From Gilichinskyi gelida (lineage in GTDB: Bacteria; Acidobacteriota; Thermoanaerobaculia; Gp7-AA8): 64,000 nucleotides of DNA. A program made the translations under genes and the position numbers. Where the stretch lies: contig JBBPII010000021.1 of assembly GCA_038040385.1 (NCBI GenBank), forward strand, positions 46,510 through 110,509, given 5' to 3'. Under the pieces are notes generated by a model. It was not told the DNA's origin, did no database searches, and saw only the letters and a program-made list of their open reading frames with translations. Positions 26,832 through 35,680 of this stretch are shown in pieces (within the stretch, counting starts at the first letter, position 1; every line of letters begins with the position of its first letter).

Positions 26832-26938
26832 AGGGCGCTCAACAGTTGCCGTCGGGGCGGTGGGGGCGCGTGTAGGTGGTCATCTGCGGGAGCATAGTCG
26901 ACATCCTCATCTGGGGTCAATTCAACCGCAATGCCCGG

Positions 26939-28204
26939 TCACGGTTTGTAATCTTTCATTTTACGTAGGTAGTCCTCGTAGAGTTCCGCGATTCTCTTGA
27001 GCGACTCTGACTTCGAGGTGCTCAGCGCCTTCATATCATCGGTTCTTGCCTCCAGATCGGACAAGTCTGAACCATACCAGAAGCGCAACGTGAGATTCAC
27101 TTCATAGGCGATGATGTCGGCAAGCAGGCTGAGCGGGATTAGTGCCGTCTCCATCTCTCCGTTAGGCATTTTTTTCCAGTCGATCAGTCCTTGGCGCACC
27201 TTCCTCACTGCGTCAACCTTGATCCCGTTGCGATTGAACACGTGAAGTTCCGTGTAACGACCCACCGAGTCCTTCGCTTCTCCCAGAAGCAGGCGGTCGA
27301 CGTGCGGATGGAGCGCGGTCAAGAACGCGTCCTCGCAATCGGCGACGAGTTGCTCACCTGGCTGCGACCTCAAGTAGAAGCCGCCGACTCGCTCGTAGAG
27401 AATGCGGGATCGTTTTCGGAACAGCAGAAGCTGGAACGTGATTCGGTTGAAAGAATCGGGGTTATTGACGTCCGCGGCCTTGAACGCCGCGGCGGTTTCG
27501 GCCGCTGCAGAGAAGTACGGCATGTAGTATTGCCCCGTGTAATCGTGAATCTTCGGGACCATGAGATTCCACGAAGCAGTCTTCTCCGAGTCGCGTTGTT
27601 GCCGGGTGATCAGGAAGGTCATCGCCAGCAGCATGAACGGCAGGACGAAATCCTTCAGATGGCCGACAACCGCTTTGCTCACCGAGTAAATGCGCGGCTC
27701 GGTCGCGCTGCGCACCGTGATTGGCCCGAGCGAGAAAGGCTGCTGATGCGTCACGTTACCGGTTAGCCATTCGAATTCTGCGGTCGCCAGGAACCGCTGC
27801 GGCGTCATGCTGGCAGTCAGCGGTCCGCGAGGGCGGAAGAAGAGGATCTGTCGTGCACCGAGTGGCTGCCCTGTCTTGGGCTCGAACTCCGCCGGCTGGA
27901 AGCCGCTTGCGGTCCATTTGCGGAGCCGAAGGTCGGTGATCGGGACATCGCCGGCGTTCTGGACCACGAACCAGCAGTCGACATTTTTCTGCCCCGGTTC
28001 CACGCGGTCGGCGCTGATGTGTCCTTGAATCCGAACGGCTTCGTCGGTGCCTCCTCCGACTGCTCTATCGACGGGATTCCCCGCCGCCTCATGTTCGTAC
28101 CATGCCGCGAATATGCCGATGACAAGCGCGGCTAGGCTGACCGCGAGCAACACTGCGGCCAGGACTATCAGGATCTTGACCCACCACGATTGAGGTCTCC
28201 TCAT
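26939..28204 (-). CDS. Membrane protein of unknown function
   Basis: A 421-residue protein with an N-terminal helix (WWVKILIVLAAVLLAVSLAAL), a periplasmic beta-rich domain to about residue 175, a second helix near VLPFMLLAMTFLI, and a large cytosolic helical C-terminal half ending in a Lys/Arg-rich tail. No family recognised. Its ATG overlaps the stop of the CNNM/CBS gene as ATGA, so it probably works with that transporter-like protein. Codon use and AT content are slightly less GC-rich than the neighbours. Confidence 0.75.
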   Translation of the reverse strand: MRRPQSWWVKILIVLAAVLLAVSLAALVIGIFAAWYEHEAAGNPVDRAVGGGTDEAVRIQGHISADRVEPGQKNVDCWFVVQNAGDVPITDLRLRKWTASGFQPAEFEPKTGQPLGARQILFFRPRGPLTASMTPQRFLATAEFEWLTGNVTHQQPFSLGPITVRSATEPRIYSVSKAVVGHLKDFVLPFMLLAMTFLITRQQRDSEKTASWNLMVPKIHDYTGQYYMPYFSAAAETAAAFKAADVNNPDSFNRITFQLLLFRKRSRILYERVGGFYLRSQPGEQLVADCEDAFLTALHPHVDRLLLGEAKDSVGRYTELHVFNRNGIKVDAVRKVRQGLIDWKKMPNGEMETALIPLSLLADIIAYEVNLTLRFWYGSDLSDLEARTDDMKALSTSKSESLKRIAELYEDYLRKMKDYKP

Positions 28205-29535
28205 GATCCCGCCCCCGCTCCCTCCTCCACCCCTTCCACTGCCGGCGCCTGGGCCTGCACGATCACCCAGCGCACGCGGAAGCGCTCCGCCTCGATGACT
28301 TCGATCGACAGGTCGCCGAGCAGCACGCGGTCGCCGGGGCTGACCTCCCTTCCCAGCCGCGCCGCGACGTAGCCGCCGACGGTCTCCTCGGCCGGCTCGC
28401 CGACGTCGACCTTCAGCCGGTCGGCGAGGTCCTCGATGAGGTAGTCGCCGCGCACGCGGTACCGGCCGTTGCCGAGTGGCTCGATCTCCGGCCGCTCGCG
28501 GTCGAACTCGTCCTGAATCTGCCCGAACAGCTCCTCGGTAATGTTCTCCAGCGACACGATGCCGGACGCGCCGCCATACTCGTCGAGCACCACCGCCATG
28601 TGCGTCTTCTGCTCGATGAACTGCGAGAGCACGCCCTCGACGGTGGAGTTCTCCGGCACGAACAGGACGTCGCGCTTCAGCTCCGTCAACGACCGGCCCG
28701 GCCCGCGAAGCTGCGCGAGCAGCAGGTCCTTGACGTGGATGAGGCCGACGGTGCGATCCAGAGTCCCCTCGCAGAGCGGGTAACGCGTATGCCGCGTGGT
28801 GCGGATGATCTCCAGGTTCTCTTCGATCGACTTGGTGGTCGATAGAACCGCCACGTCGGTGCGCGGCACCATGATCTGCCGCGCGGTGCGCTTCGAGAAC
28901 TCGAAGACGCCTTCGATGATCTCGCGGTTTTCCTCGGAAAGGATGCCCGCCTTCTCGGAGTGCGCGAGGATGGCGCGCAGCTCGTCCGTCGACTGCACGA
29001 CGTTCCCCTCTCCGCCCGGCCGCACGCCGAAAATGCGCAGCGCGCCGTTGGTCAGCTTCGTCAGCATCCAGTTGACCGGGAAGGTGACGACGTAGAAGGC
29101 CTGCAGAAGATGCGAGGTCCACAACGAGATGGCCACCGGCTTCTCGATGGCCAGGAACTTCGGCACCTGCTCGCCCAGGATGATGTGCAACGCGGAGATG
29201 ACGATGAAGGCGACGGTGGCGGCGATGGAGTGCGCGAGCGGCTCGGCAAAAATGCCGAGACCGCGAAAGAGCGGCAGGAGCAGCCATGAGAAGGCGGGAG
29301 CGCCGACCCATCCGAGGGCCAGGGAGGCGAAGGTGATCCCCACTTGCGCGGCGGAGAGGTAGGCGTCGAGGCGCTTGAGAATCCGGCGCGCCATGCGCGC
29401 GCGCTTGCTTCCCTTCGCCGCCAGCTCCGCGATCTGCGTCGGACGGATCTTGACGATCGCGAATTCCGCGGCGACGAAAAACCCGTTCGCCAAAACGAAC
29501 AGGAAAGCGAGAAGCAGATACCAGCCGGGCATCAT
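28201..29535 (-). CDS. CNNM/CBS-domain membrane protein (hemolysin-C/CorC family)
   Basis: A 444-residue protein with a CNNM (DUF21) domain of four helices (residues 1-190: LFVLANGFFVAAEFAIVK, SLALGWVGAP, LHIILGEQVPK), a CBS pair (RQIMVPRTDVAVLS, RYPLCEGTLD, MAVVLDEYGGASGIV) and a C-terminal CorC_HlyC domain. The family is linked to magnesium or cobalt efflux. The C-terminal GVEEGAGAGS is low complexity. It is divergent from modA. Confidence 0.92.
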   Translation of the reverse strand: MMPGWYLLLAFLFVLANGFFVAAEFAIVKIRPTQIAELAAKGSKRARMARRILKRLDAYLSAAQVGITFASLALGWVGAPAFSWLLLPLFRGLGIFAEPLAHSIAATVAFIVISALHIILGEQVPKFLAIEKPVAISLWTSHLLQAFYVVTFPVNWMLTKLTNGALRIFGVRPGGEGNVVQSTDELRAILAHSEKAGILSEENREIIEGVFEFSKRTARQIMVPRTDVAVLSTTKSIEENLEIIRTTRHTRYPLCEGTLDRTVGLIHVKDLLLAQLRGPGRSLTELKRDVLFVPENSTVEGVLSQFIEQKTHMAVVLDEYGGASGIVSLENITEELFGQIQDEFDRERPEIEPLGNGRYRVRGDYLIEDLADRLKVDVGEPAEETVGGYVAARLGREVSPGDRVLLGDLSIEVIEAERFRVRWVIVQAQAPAVEGVEEGAGAGS

Positions 29536-29600
29536 TACCGCGCGCGCCCGGCCGTGCGACTAGGTCCGTCGTCCATGGTGAGGCGGTATTCTAGCAATCC

Positions 29601-30323
29601 GTGCGTTTCCTTCTGGCGGCGGTTCTTCTCGCAACTTCCGTGCAGGCGGAACAGATCGACGTCGCCGCGGCCGCCAGCCTCCAGGACGTTTTGCGGGCCA
29701 TCGCGCCTCTCTACGAAGCGAAGACGCACGACAAGGTTGTTTACAATTTTGGTGCTTCGAACGCCCTGGCCAGGCAGATCCGGGCCGGCGCGCCCGCGGA
29801 CGTCTTCTTCTCCGCCGACGAGGCGACGATGCATTCGGTCTCCACCGAGCCGCCCCACGTCATCCTCACCAACCGCCTGAAGATCCTCGGAAACCTCCGC
29901 ACCGCACGCCGCGTAGCCATCGCCAATCCGAACGCGGTGCCCGCGGGGGTCTACGCGCGCCAGTACCTCGAGCGCGTCGGGCTTTGGCGGGAGGTCGCGC
30001 CGAAGGTGATCCCGGCGGAGAACGTCCGCGCCGCGCTGGCCGCGTTCGAAGGGGGGAACGTCGACGCCGCGATCGTCTACGCCACGGACACTTCTCGGCC
30101 CGGCATCATCGTCACCGGCGCAAACGCCCCCGACATCCGCTACCCCGCCGCCGTGGTCCGCGACGCCCGCCACCCCGCTGCCGCGCGGCGGTTCGTGCAG
30201 TTCCTGCGCTCCCCCGAAGCGATGGCGGTGTTCAAGCGGTTTGGCTTTCTGCCACCACTTCCTCCAACGTCTTCCAAAACCTCGGGTACGACTTCGACAC
30301 CACCCGCTCGTCCGCGATGGTGA
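29601..30323 (+). CDS. modA: Molybdate-type ABC substrate-binding protein, orphan
   Basis: A 240-residue periplasmic protein with a signal peptide (MRFLLAAVLLATSVQA) and ModA features AAASLQDVLRAIAP, FGASNALARQI, GAPADVFFSADE and AIVYATDTS. It would bind molybdate or tungstate, but no modB or modC lies in the window. The family normally ends near FKRFGFLPP; here the frame continues about 25 low-complexity residues antisense to the 3' end of aroA, a 92-base convergent overlap, so the native stop seems to be lost. The GTG start is eight bases after TATTCT. Confidence 0.88.
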   Translation: MRFLLAAVLLATSVQAEQIDVAAAASLQDVLRAIAPLYEAKTHDKVVYNFGASNALARQIRAGAPADVFFSADEATMHSVSTEPPHVILTNRLKILGNLRTARRVAIANPNAVPAGVYARQYLERVGLWREVAPKVIPAENVRAALAAFEGGNVDAAIVYATDTSRPGIIVTGANAPDIRYPAAVVRDARHPAAARRFVQFLRSPEAMAVFKRFGFLPPLPPTSSKTSGTTSTPPARPRW

Positions 30324-31500
30324 CGCCGCCGCGCGCCAGGCCGGCGACGGCGAAGGCCATGGCGATGCGGTGGTCGTTGTGCGTCTCGATGGTCGCGGGG
30401 GCGTCGCTCCATCCCGGTTGAATCAGCAGCGAGTCGGCGCGCTCCTCGACGGTGGCGCCGAGGCGGCGCAGCTCGGAGGCGACGGTGGCGATGCGGTCGG
30501 ATTCTTTGACCCGCAGGTTCGCGACGTTGACGATCTCCACCGGCTCGGACGCCAGCGGCGCGATGGCGGCGAGGGTGGGGACGATGTCCGGCGAGGAGTT
30601 GCAGTCGAATCGGCCGCCGCGCAGCAGCGCGCCGGTGACCGTGATCTCCTCGCCGGCCGAGATCTCGCATCCCATCCGCACCAGCATGTCGAGAAATACC
30701 GCATCGCCCTGAACCGACGGGTTTGCCAGGCCGCGCACGCGCATCGTTCCGCGCGTCGCTGCGGCGGCGGCGAACCAGTACGACGCGGACGAATAGTCGC
30801 CCTCGACGCGGTACTCCTCGCGGCGCAGCCGCGCCGCGCGCACCCGCACCACGCTGCCGCGCCGCTCCACCTGCGCGCCGAACGCGCCGAGGATGTCGGC
30901 GGTGATATCGAGGTAGGAGGCGGAGGCGAGGGAGGTGAGGCGCAACGTGATGCCGTCGGGCAGCGTCGCGCCGGCCATCATCAACGATGACGCGAATTGG
31001 CTGGAGGTGTTGGCGGCGATCTCGACGTCGAATCCGCCGCGCATCTTTTTTCCGCGAATGCGCAGCGGCGGATAGCCTTCGCGCTCGACGTACTCCACCT
31101 CCGCGCCGATCGACAACAGGACGTCGACCAGATCGCCGATGGGTCGCTCGTGCATCCGCTGCTCGCCCAGCAGCAGGAACCGCCCCGGCACGAACGACAG
31201 CCAGCCGGTCAAGAATCGCATCGCCGTCCCCGCGTTGCCGACGAAGACCGGAACCTCGTTCGCGGAGATGCTCCTCCGCGGCCCGATGCGCACGCCGTCG
31301 CGCAGCGTGCCGTCGATCTCGAAGCCGATCGTCCGCAGCGCCTCGAGCGCGTAACGGGTGTCGTCCGAGTCGAGGCCGTTGGTGACGGTCGTGACGCCGT
31401 CCGCCATGGCCGAGAGGAGAAGCGCGCGGACGGAATACGACTTCGAGGGCGGCGCCGTGACCGTGGCGTCGAGGGTGCCGACTTTGGGGATGACCTTCAC
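30232..31500 (-). CDS. aroA: 3-phosphoshikimate 1-carboxyvinyltransferase (EPSP synthase)
   Basis: AroA transfers enolpyruvyl from PEP to shikimate-3-phosphate in aromatic amino-acid synthesis. The 422-residue protein has PPSKSYSVRALLLSAMADG at residues 17-36, the phosphate-binding GNAGTAMRFLTG, the substrate-gripping RVKESDR, and the Glu/His/Asp site ETHNDHRIAMAF. The length fits the family. Its ATG overlaps the MBL gene's stop as ATGA, placing it last in a five-gene operon. Confidence 0.96.
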   Translation of the reverse strand: MKVIPKVGTLDATVTAPPSKSYSVRALLLSAMADGVTTVTNGLDSDDTRYALEALRTIGFEIDGTLRDGVRIGPRRSISANEVPVFVGNAGTAMRFLTGWLSFVPGRFLLLGEQRMHERPIGDLVDVLLSIGAEVEYVEREGYPPLRIRGKKMRGGFDVEIAANTSSQFASSLMMAGATLPDGITLRLTSLASASYLDITADILGAFGAQVERRGSVVRVRAARLRREEYRVEGDYSSASYWFAAAAATRGTMRVRGLANPSVQGDAVFLDMLVRMGCEISAGEEITVTGALLRGGRFDCNSSPDIVPTLAAIAPLASEPVEIVNVANLRVKESDRIATVASELRRLGATVEERADSLLIQPGWSDAPATIETHNDHRIAMAFAVAGLARGGVTIADERVVSKSYPRFWKTLEEVVAESQTA

Positions 31501-32261
31501 GCCAGCTCCAGCCGCAGTCCGTCATACGCCAGCCGTACCCCCTCCGGCAACGTCGCCTCCACCGTCGCGTGTTCAACCTCATGCGTCAGGTGGATGAGCC
31601 ACGTGTGTTTCGCGCCGATCTTCTGTGCGCAGGCCACCGCCTCGTCGATGGTGAAGTGCGTGGGATGCCGCGGCGAGACGCGCAGGCCGTCGAGGGCCAG
31701 GTGCTCGACGTCGTGCAGCAGGAGCATAGTCGCGTCGGGGACGCCGTTGGTGTCGGTGATGTAGGCGAAGTTGCCGATGCGAAATCCGAGGATGGTCCAG
31801 TCGCCGTGACGGACGGGAAGGGGGACGATGTCGATGCCGTCGTGGGTGAAGGGGCCGTCGATCTCGTGCAGGTCGAGCTGCGGCTTGCCGCCGCCGATCT
31901 GCGAGTCGGACCAGATGTAGCCGAACGCGCGCCGCACCGCATTCGCCGTGGGCGGGCTGGCGAAGGCGTGGATGGTCTCGCGCTGGCGGAAGTTGAAGGG
32001 GCGGATGTCGTCGAGTCCCATCAAGTGATCGGCGTGCGAGTGGGTGAAGAGGACGAAGTCCAGCCGCGGGATCGGCTCGCGCAGGAGCTGGAAGCGGAGA
32101 TCGGGCGTGGTGTCGATGAGAAAGTACTTCCCGTTGGCCTCGACCTTCACCGACTGCCGCATCCGCTGGTTGCGCGGATCGTCCGAGGTGCAGACGGCGC
32201 AGGAGCAGCCGACGACGGGAACGCCCGTGGAGGTGCCGGTGCCGAGGAAGGTGACGATCAT
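31497..32261 (-). CDS. MBL-fold metallohydrolase, PhnP-like
   Basis: A 254-residue beta-lactamase-fold hydrolase. The zinc-binding motif is FTHSHADHLMG near residue 75. An N-terminal Cys cluster GCSCAVCTSDDPRNQRMRQ matches the structural zinc site of PhnP-type phosphodiesterases. It probably hydrolyses a cyclic phosphodiester or has a repair role; the exact substrate is open. It lies between lpxH and aroA. Confidence 0.9.
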   Translation of the reverse strand: MIVTFLGTGTSTGVPVVGCSCAVCTSDDPRNQRMRQSVKVEANGKYFLIDTTPDLRFQLLREPIPRLDFVLFTHSHADHLMGLDDIRPFNFRQRETIHAFASPPTANAVRRAFGYIWSDSQIGGGKPQLDLHEIDGPFTHDGIDIVPLPVRHGDWTILGFRIGNFAYITDTNGVPDATMLLLHDVEHLALDGLRVSPRHPTHFTIDEAVACAQKIGAKHTWLIHLTHEVEHATVEATLPEGVRLAYDGLRLELA

Positions 32262-32280
32262 GGCGGGTGAACTTCGAATT

Positions 32281-33003
32281 TCATATCTCTACGAACGAAA
32301 ACTCGCCGGAAGCCGGATCAATCGCCATTGCCTCCCCCGTCTCATACCACGGCGGCAGAATCGTCACCCGCGCCCCCGCCGTGGGCAGCACGAGCTTCTG
32401 GTGGAAGTGCCCGAAGACGATGTCGGTGTAGCCCTCGGCGCCGCGATCGCGTCCGTAGGCCTCGAAGTGCGCCACCGGCAACTGCGACTTGTGCTTGAAG
32501 TTCGAGCGGGCCAGTCGGCGCTCCACGCGTTCGACGAACGAGCGGGCGGCGCGGCGAGGGACGAACTTCAGAGCGAAGCGGGAAGCCGCGTTCTTCGAGG
32601 CGAAGCGCCAGAAGCGGTACGGGTAGTCGTGGTCGTTGATCAGGTCTCCGTGGACGATGAGGTACTTCCGCGGCCCCGCCTCGACGGCGTACTCCAGCGC
32701 CACGTCGGTCACGGCCTTCTCGGCGAACGACCCCTCGAGGAAGAAATCGCGATTCCCTTCGATGTAGTGCACCGCGACGCCGCCATCGCGGAGCTGGCGA
32801 AAGCGGGCGAAGACCTTCTCCACCGAAGGCGTGTAGAACTTCGGATCGGCGATCAGATATTGAAAGAGGTCGCCGTTGAGGTAGAGCGCGCGCGGCTGCA
32901 GGGTGACGAAGCGGTCCAGCCAGGCGAGGATCGGCTTCTCGCTCCCCTCGGCGAGGCCGATGTGCGAATCGCCGATGACGAAGATCTGTCCCGCGGGGAT
33001 CAC
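32281..33003 (-). CDS. UDP-2,3-diacylglucosamine diphosphatase, LpxH-like
   Basis: A 240-residue calcineurin-fold phosphoesterase. All metal-site motifs are present: VIGDSHIGLAEG, LNGDLFQY, IEGNRDFFLEG, VHGDLINDHD and FGHFHQKL, the pattern of LpxH, which makes lipid X in lipid A synthesis. The remaining lpx genes are not in the window, so the precise substrate is a family-based inference. Overlaps the macro-like gene by ATGA. Confidence 0.85.
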   Translation of the reverse strand: MIPAGQIFVIGDSHIGLAEGSEKPILAWLDRFVTLQPRALYLNGDLFQYLIADPKFYTPSVEKVFARFRQLRDGGVAVHYIEGNRDFFLEGSFAEKAVTDVALEYAVEAGPRKYLIVHGDLINDHDYPYRFWRFASKNAASRFALKFVPRRAARSFVERVERRLARSNFKHKSQLPVAHFEAYGRDRGAEGYTDIVFGHFHQKLVLPTAGARVTILPPWYETGEAMAIDPASGEFSFVEI

Positions 33004-33401
33004 GGCGTGTCGAGCTCCTGAAGCACGCGATTGAACTCGTCGTGGGCCTGCGCGCTGAAGGCGCAGAAGACCACGCGCTGCAGCGAGCGCGCGTGCGCCC
33101 GGAAGTCTAGCGCGGCGCGGACCACGACGCGCCCCGCCGCGCCGCCCATCGTCGGCAGGGCCACCGAGGCCACGGCGAGCTCCTCGGCGCGGTGCAGAGC
33201 CGCCCAGATCGCGTCGCTCAGCTTGCGCTCCTCGTCCTCCTCGCCTTGCCGCGGGATGACCGCGGTGATCACGAACTTGCAGAGGACGTTGCCGCCGCTG
33301 GTGACCGTGGCGGTGCCGACGTCGCCGCCGGAGGAGCGCGGATTGACGATGGCGTCGATCTTGAGCGACGTGATGTCGGCGCGAATCAGCTCTAGTTTCA
33401 T
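33000..33401 (-). CDS. Macro-domain protein lacking the substrate loop
   Basis: A 133-residue protein starting LIRADITSLKIDAIVNPRSS, clearly a macro-domain opening, followed directly by GDVGTATVTSGG and the later strands VASVALPTMGGAAGRV and VVFCAFSAQAHDEF. Compared with ADP-ribose-binding macro domains, about 30 residues are absent where the catalytic Asn and the glycine-rich ADP-ribose loop (NAANSSLLGGGGVDG type) should be. It may have lost deacylase function or bind something else. Operon with dnaJ-like and lpxH-like genes. Confidence 0.8.
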   Translation of the reverse strand: MKLELIRADITSLKIDAIVNPRSSGGDVGTATVTSGGNVLCKFVITAVIPRQGEEDEERKLSDAIWAALHRAEELAVASVALPTMGGAAGRVVVRAALDFRAHARSLQRVVFCAFSAQAHDEFNRVLQELDTP

Positions 33402-33423
33402 TGCGGGGTTGCGGGACGAGACC

Positions 33424-34368
33424 TCACAGCGTCGCCTTCAAATTTGCTCTCGGATTCTCGATGTACTGCGCCTCCAGCGTGTCGACGGCGTCCATCGCGT
33501 CGGGCGCAACGCGCTTCGGCACGTGGACGTGCACGCGGTAGTAGTGGTCGCCGTGGCCGCCGCCTTTCTTCTTCACGCCCTTCCCCGAGATGCGAAAGGT
33601 CTGACCTTCCTGCGTGCCGGCCGGGATTTTCGCCCGTACCGGACCGTGGATGGTGGGCACTTCGACCTCCGCGCCGCGGATTGCTTCGCCGACGGTGACC
33701 GGGAGGTCGATATAGATGTCGTCGCCGCGCCGCTCGAAGAGCGGATGCGGCCGGACGTGAATGAGCACGTTGAGGTCGCCGGCGGGTCCGCCGATCGAGC
33801 CCGGCGCTCCCTTGCCGCGCAGCCGGATGCGCTGCCCGTCCTTGACCCCCTCGGGGATGCGCACTTTGATCGAGGAGCCGTTGATGGTGAGGTCCATCGT
33901 CGCGCCGAGGACCGCGTCGCGGAAGTCGATGGTCAGCTCGGCCTCGAGGTCGGGCCCGCGCTCCGGCCCCGGCTCGTATCCGGCGCCCCCTCCGCCGCCA
34001 AAGAGGTCGGAGAAGATGTCGGTGAAGCCGCCCCCTCCCCCGCCCCCCGTCCGCCGCCCGCCCCGCGCCCGCCCGCCCGCGCGGCCGAACTGCTCGGCGA
34101 ATTGCGAGAAGTCGAAGCCGCCGGCGCCGAAGGGACTGCCGCCGCTGAAGGCCTCGCGCCCGAGGCGGTCGTATTGCTCGCGCTTCTCCTTGTCGCTCAG
34201 AACCGCGTAGGCCTCGGAGATCTCCTTGAACTTGTTCTCCGCTTCCTTGTTCCCCTTGTTCTTGTCGGGGTGGTACTTCTTCGCCAGGGTCCGGTAGGCC
34301 TTCTTGAGCTCATCGTCGGTGGCGGTTTTCTTCACGCCGAGGATGTCGTAGTAGTCCTTCGCGGCCAT
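33424..34368 (-). CDS. DnaJ-family co-chaperone without zinc finger (CbpA-like)
   Basis: A 314-residue type-II J protein that stimulates DnaK. The J domain spans residues 1-70 with KKYHPDKNKGN containing the HPD motif. A Gly-rich GGGGGGGFTDIFSDLFGGG linker follows, then the peptide-binding C-terminal domains (ELTIDFRDAVLGATMDLTI, GDDIYIDLPVTVGEA). There is no CXXCXGXG zinc repeat, hence CbpA- rather than DnaJ-type. I chose the ATG at 34366-34368. It heads the operon ending with aroA. Confidence 0.93.
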   Translation of the reverse strand: MAAKDYYDILGVKKTATDDELKKAYRTLAKKYHPDKNKGNKEAENKFKEISEAYAVLSDKEKREQYDRLGREAFSGGSPFGAGGFDFSQFAEQFGRAGGRARGGRRTGGGGGGGFTDIFSDLFGGGGGAGYEPGPERGPDLEAELTIDFRDAVLGATMDLTINGSSIKVRIPEGVKDGQRIRLRGKGAPGSIGGPAGDLNVLIHVRPHPLFERRGDDIYIDLPVTVGEAIRGAEVEVPTIHGPVRAKIPAGTQEGQTFRISGKGVKKKGGGHGDHYYRVHVHVPKRVAPDAMDAVDTLEAQYIENPRANLKATL

Positions 34369-34411
34369 GGGCGGGGATGAGTATAGCGAGCGGCGTAGAA
34401 TCGGCTCCGCA

Positions 34412-35680
34412 ATGTACGGTTCCCTCGCGCGGCGCAACGTCCTGACCATGATTCTGGCCGGCGGAATGGGGGAGCGCCTCTATCCGCTGACGCGCGATCG
34501 CGCGAAGCCGGCCGTTCCGTTCGGCGGCCGCTACCGGATCATCGACTTCGTCATCAACAATTTCATCAACTCCGGCTTCTTCAAGATCAAGGTCCTCACC
34601 CAGTTCAAGTCCAACTCCCTGATCGAGCACATCACGCGCACCTGGAGACTGGTGCCGGAGATCGGCCAGTACGTCGACGTGGTGCCGGCGCAGATGCGCA
34701 AGGGTCCCTTCTGGTTCCGCGGCACGGCCGACGCCGTGTTCCAGAATCTCGAGCTGATCTTCGACGAGCGTCCGGACACCGTCTGCGTCTTCGGCGGCGA
34801 TCACATCTACAAGATGGACGTGAATCAGATGCTGCAGGAGCACCTGGCGACCGACGCCGACCTGACCATCGCCACCATTCCCGTGCCGGTGTCCGAGGCG
34901 CGCCACTTCGGCGTGGTGGAGATCGATCCCGACTATCGCGTCACCGGCTTCGTGGAGAAGCCGAAGGAGGGGGCGAAGACCATCCCCGACCGGCCGGACA
35001 TGATCCTGGCCTCCATGGGCAACTACATCTTCAAGGCCAGCGTGATGATCGACGTGCTGCAGCGCAACGCCCTGCGCGACGCGGCGCACGACTTCGGCAA
35101 GGAGATCATCCCCGACATGTACCCGCGCATGCACGTGCACGCGTACGACTTCGCCAAGAACTTCATCCCCGGCGAGGAGACCTACAACCGCGGCTACTGG
35201 CGCGACGTGGGGACCGTCGACGCGTACTTCGACGCATGCATGGACCTGGTGTCGGTCACGCCGCTGTTCAATCTGTACAACCCGCAGTGGCCGATGGTCT
35301 CCGCACCGCTGAATCTGCCGCCGGCGAAGTTCGTCTTCGCCGACACCACCACAAAACGCATCGGCCTGGCCACCGACTCACTCGTCTCCGACGGCGTGAT
35401 CATCTCCGGCGGGACCATCAACCGCTCGGTGCTCCACCCGCGGGTGCGCATCCACTCGTACACCGACATCGATGAGTCGATCCTCATGGACGGCGTGGAA
35501 GTCGGACGCTCGGTGAAGATCCGCCGCGCCATCATCGACAAAGGCGTCAAGATCCCGTCGCATACCACCATCGGCTACGACTCCGAATTGGACCGCCAGC
35601 GGTTCACCGTCACCGATTCCGGTATCGTGGTCGTCTCCAAGGGGGCTGTGATCGAGGAGCCCGTACCGGTACCCGCATGA
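34412..35680 (+). CDS. glgC: Glucose-1-phosphate adenylyltransferase
   Basis: GlgC makes ADP-glucose for glycogen. The 422-residue protein has MILAGGMGERLYPLTRDRAKPAVPFGG near the N terminus (pyrophosphorylase signature), FRGTADAVFQNL, FGGDHIYKMD, and a C-terminal left-handed beta-helix with hexapeptide-like repeats from about residue 300. It should be allosterically controlled by glycolytic intermediates. I chose the ATG at 34412: TAGAAT ends ten bases before it and no Shine-Dalgarno is seen. It overlaps rph by ATGA. Confidence 0.95.
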   Translation: MYGSLARRNVLTMILAGGMGERLYPLTRDRAKPAVPFGGRYRIIDFVINNFINSGFFKIKVLTQFKSNSLIEHITRTWRLVPEIGQYVDVVPAQMRKGPFWFRGTADAVFQNLELIFDERPDTVCVFGGDHIYKMDVNQMLQEHLATDADLTIATIPVPVSEARHFGVVEIDPDYRVTGFVEKPKEGAKTIPDRPDMILASMGNYIFKASVMIDVLQRNALRDAAHDFGKEIIPDMYPRMHVHAYDFAKNFIPGEETYNRGYWRDVGTVDAYFDACMDLVSVTPLFNLYNPQWPMVSAPLNLPPAKFVFADTTTKRIGLATDSLVSDGVIISGGTINRSVLHPRVRIHSYTDIDESILMDGVEVGRSVKIRRAIIDKGVKIPSHTTIGYDSELDRQRFTVTDSGIVVVSKGAVIEEPVPVPA

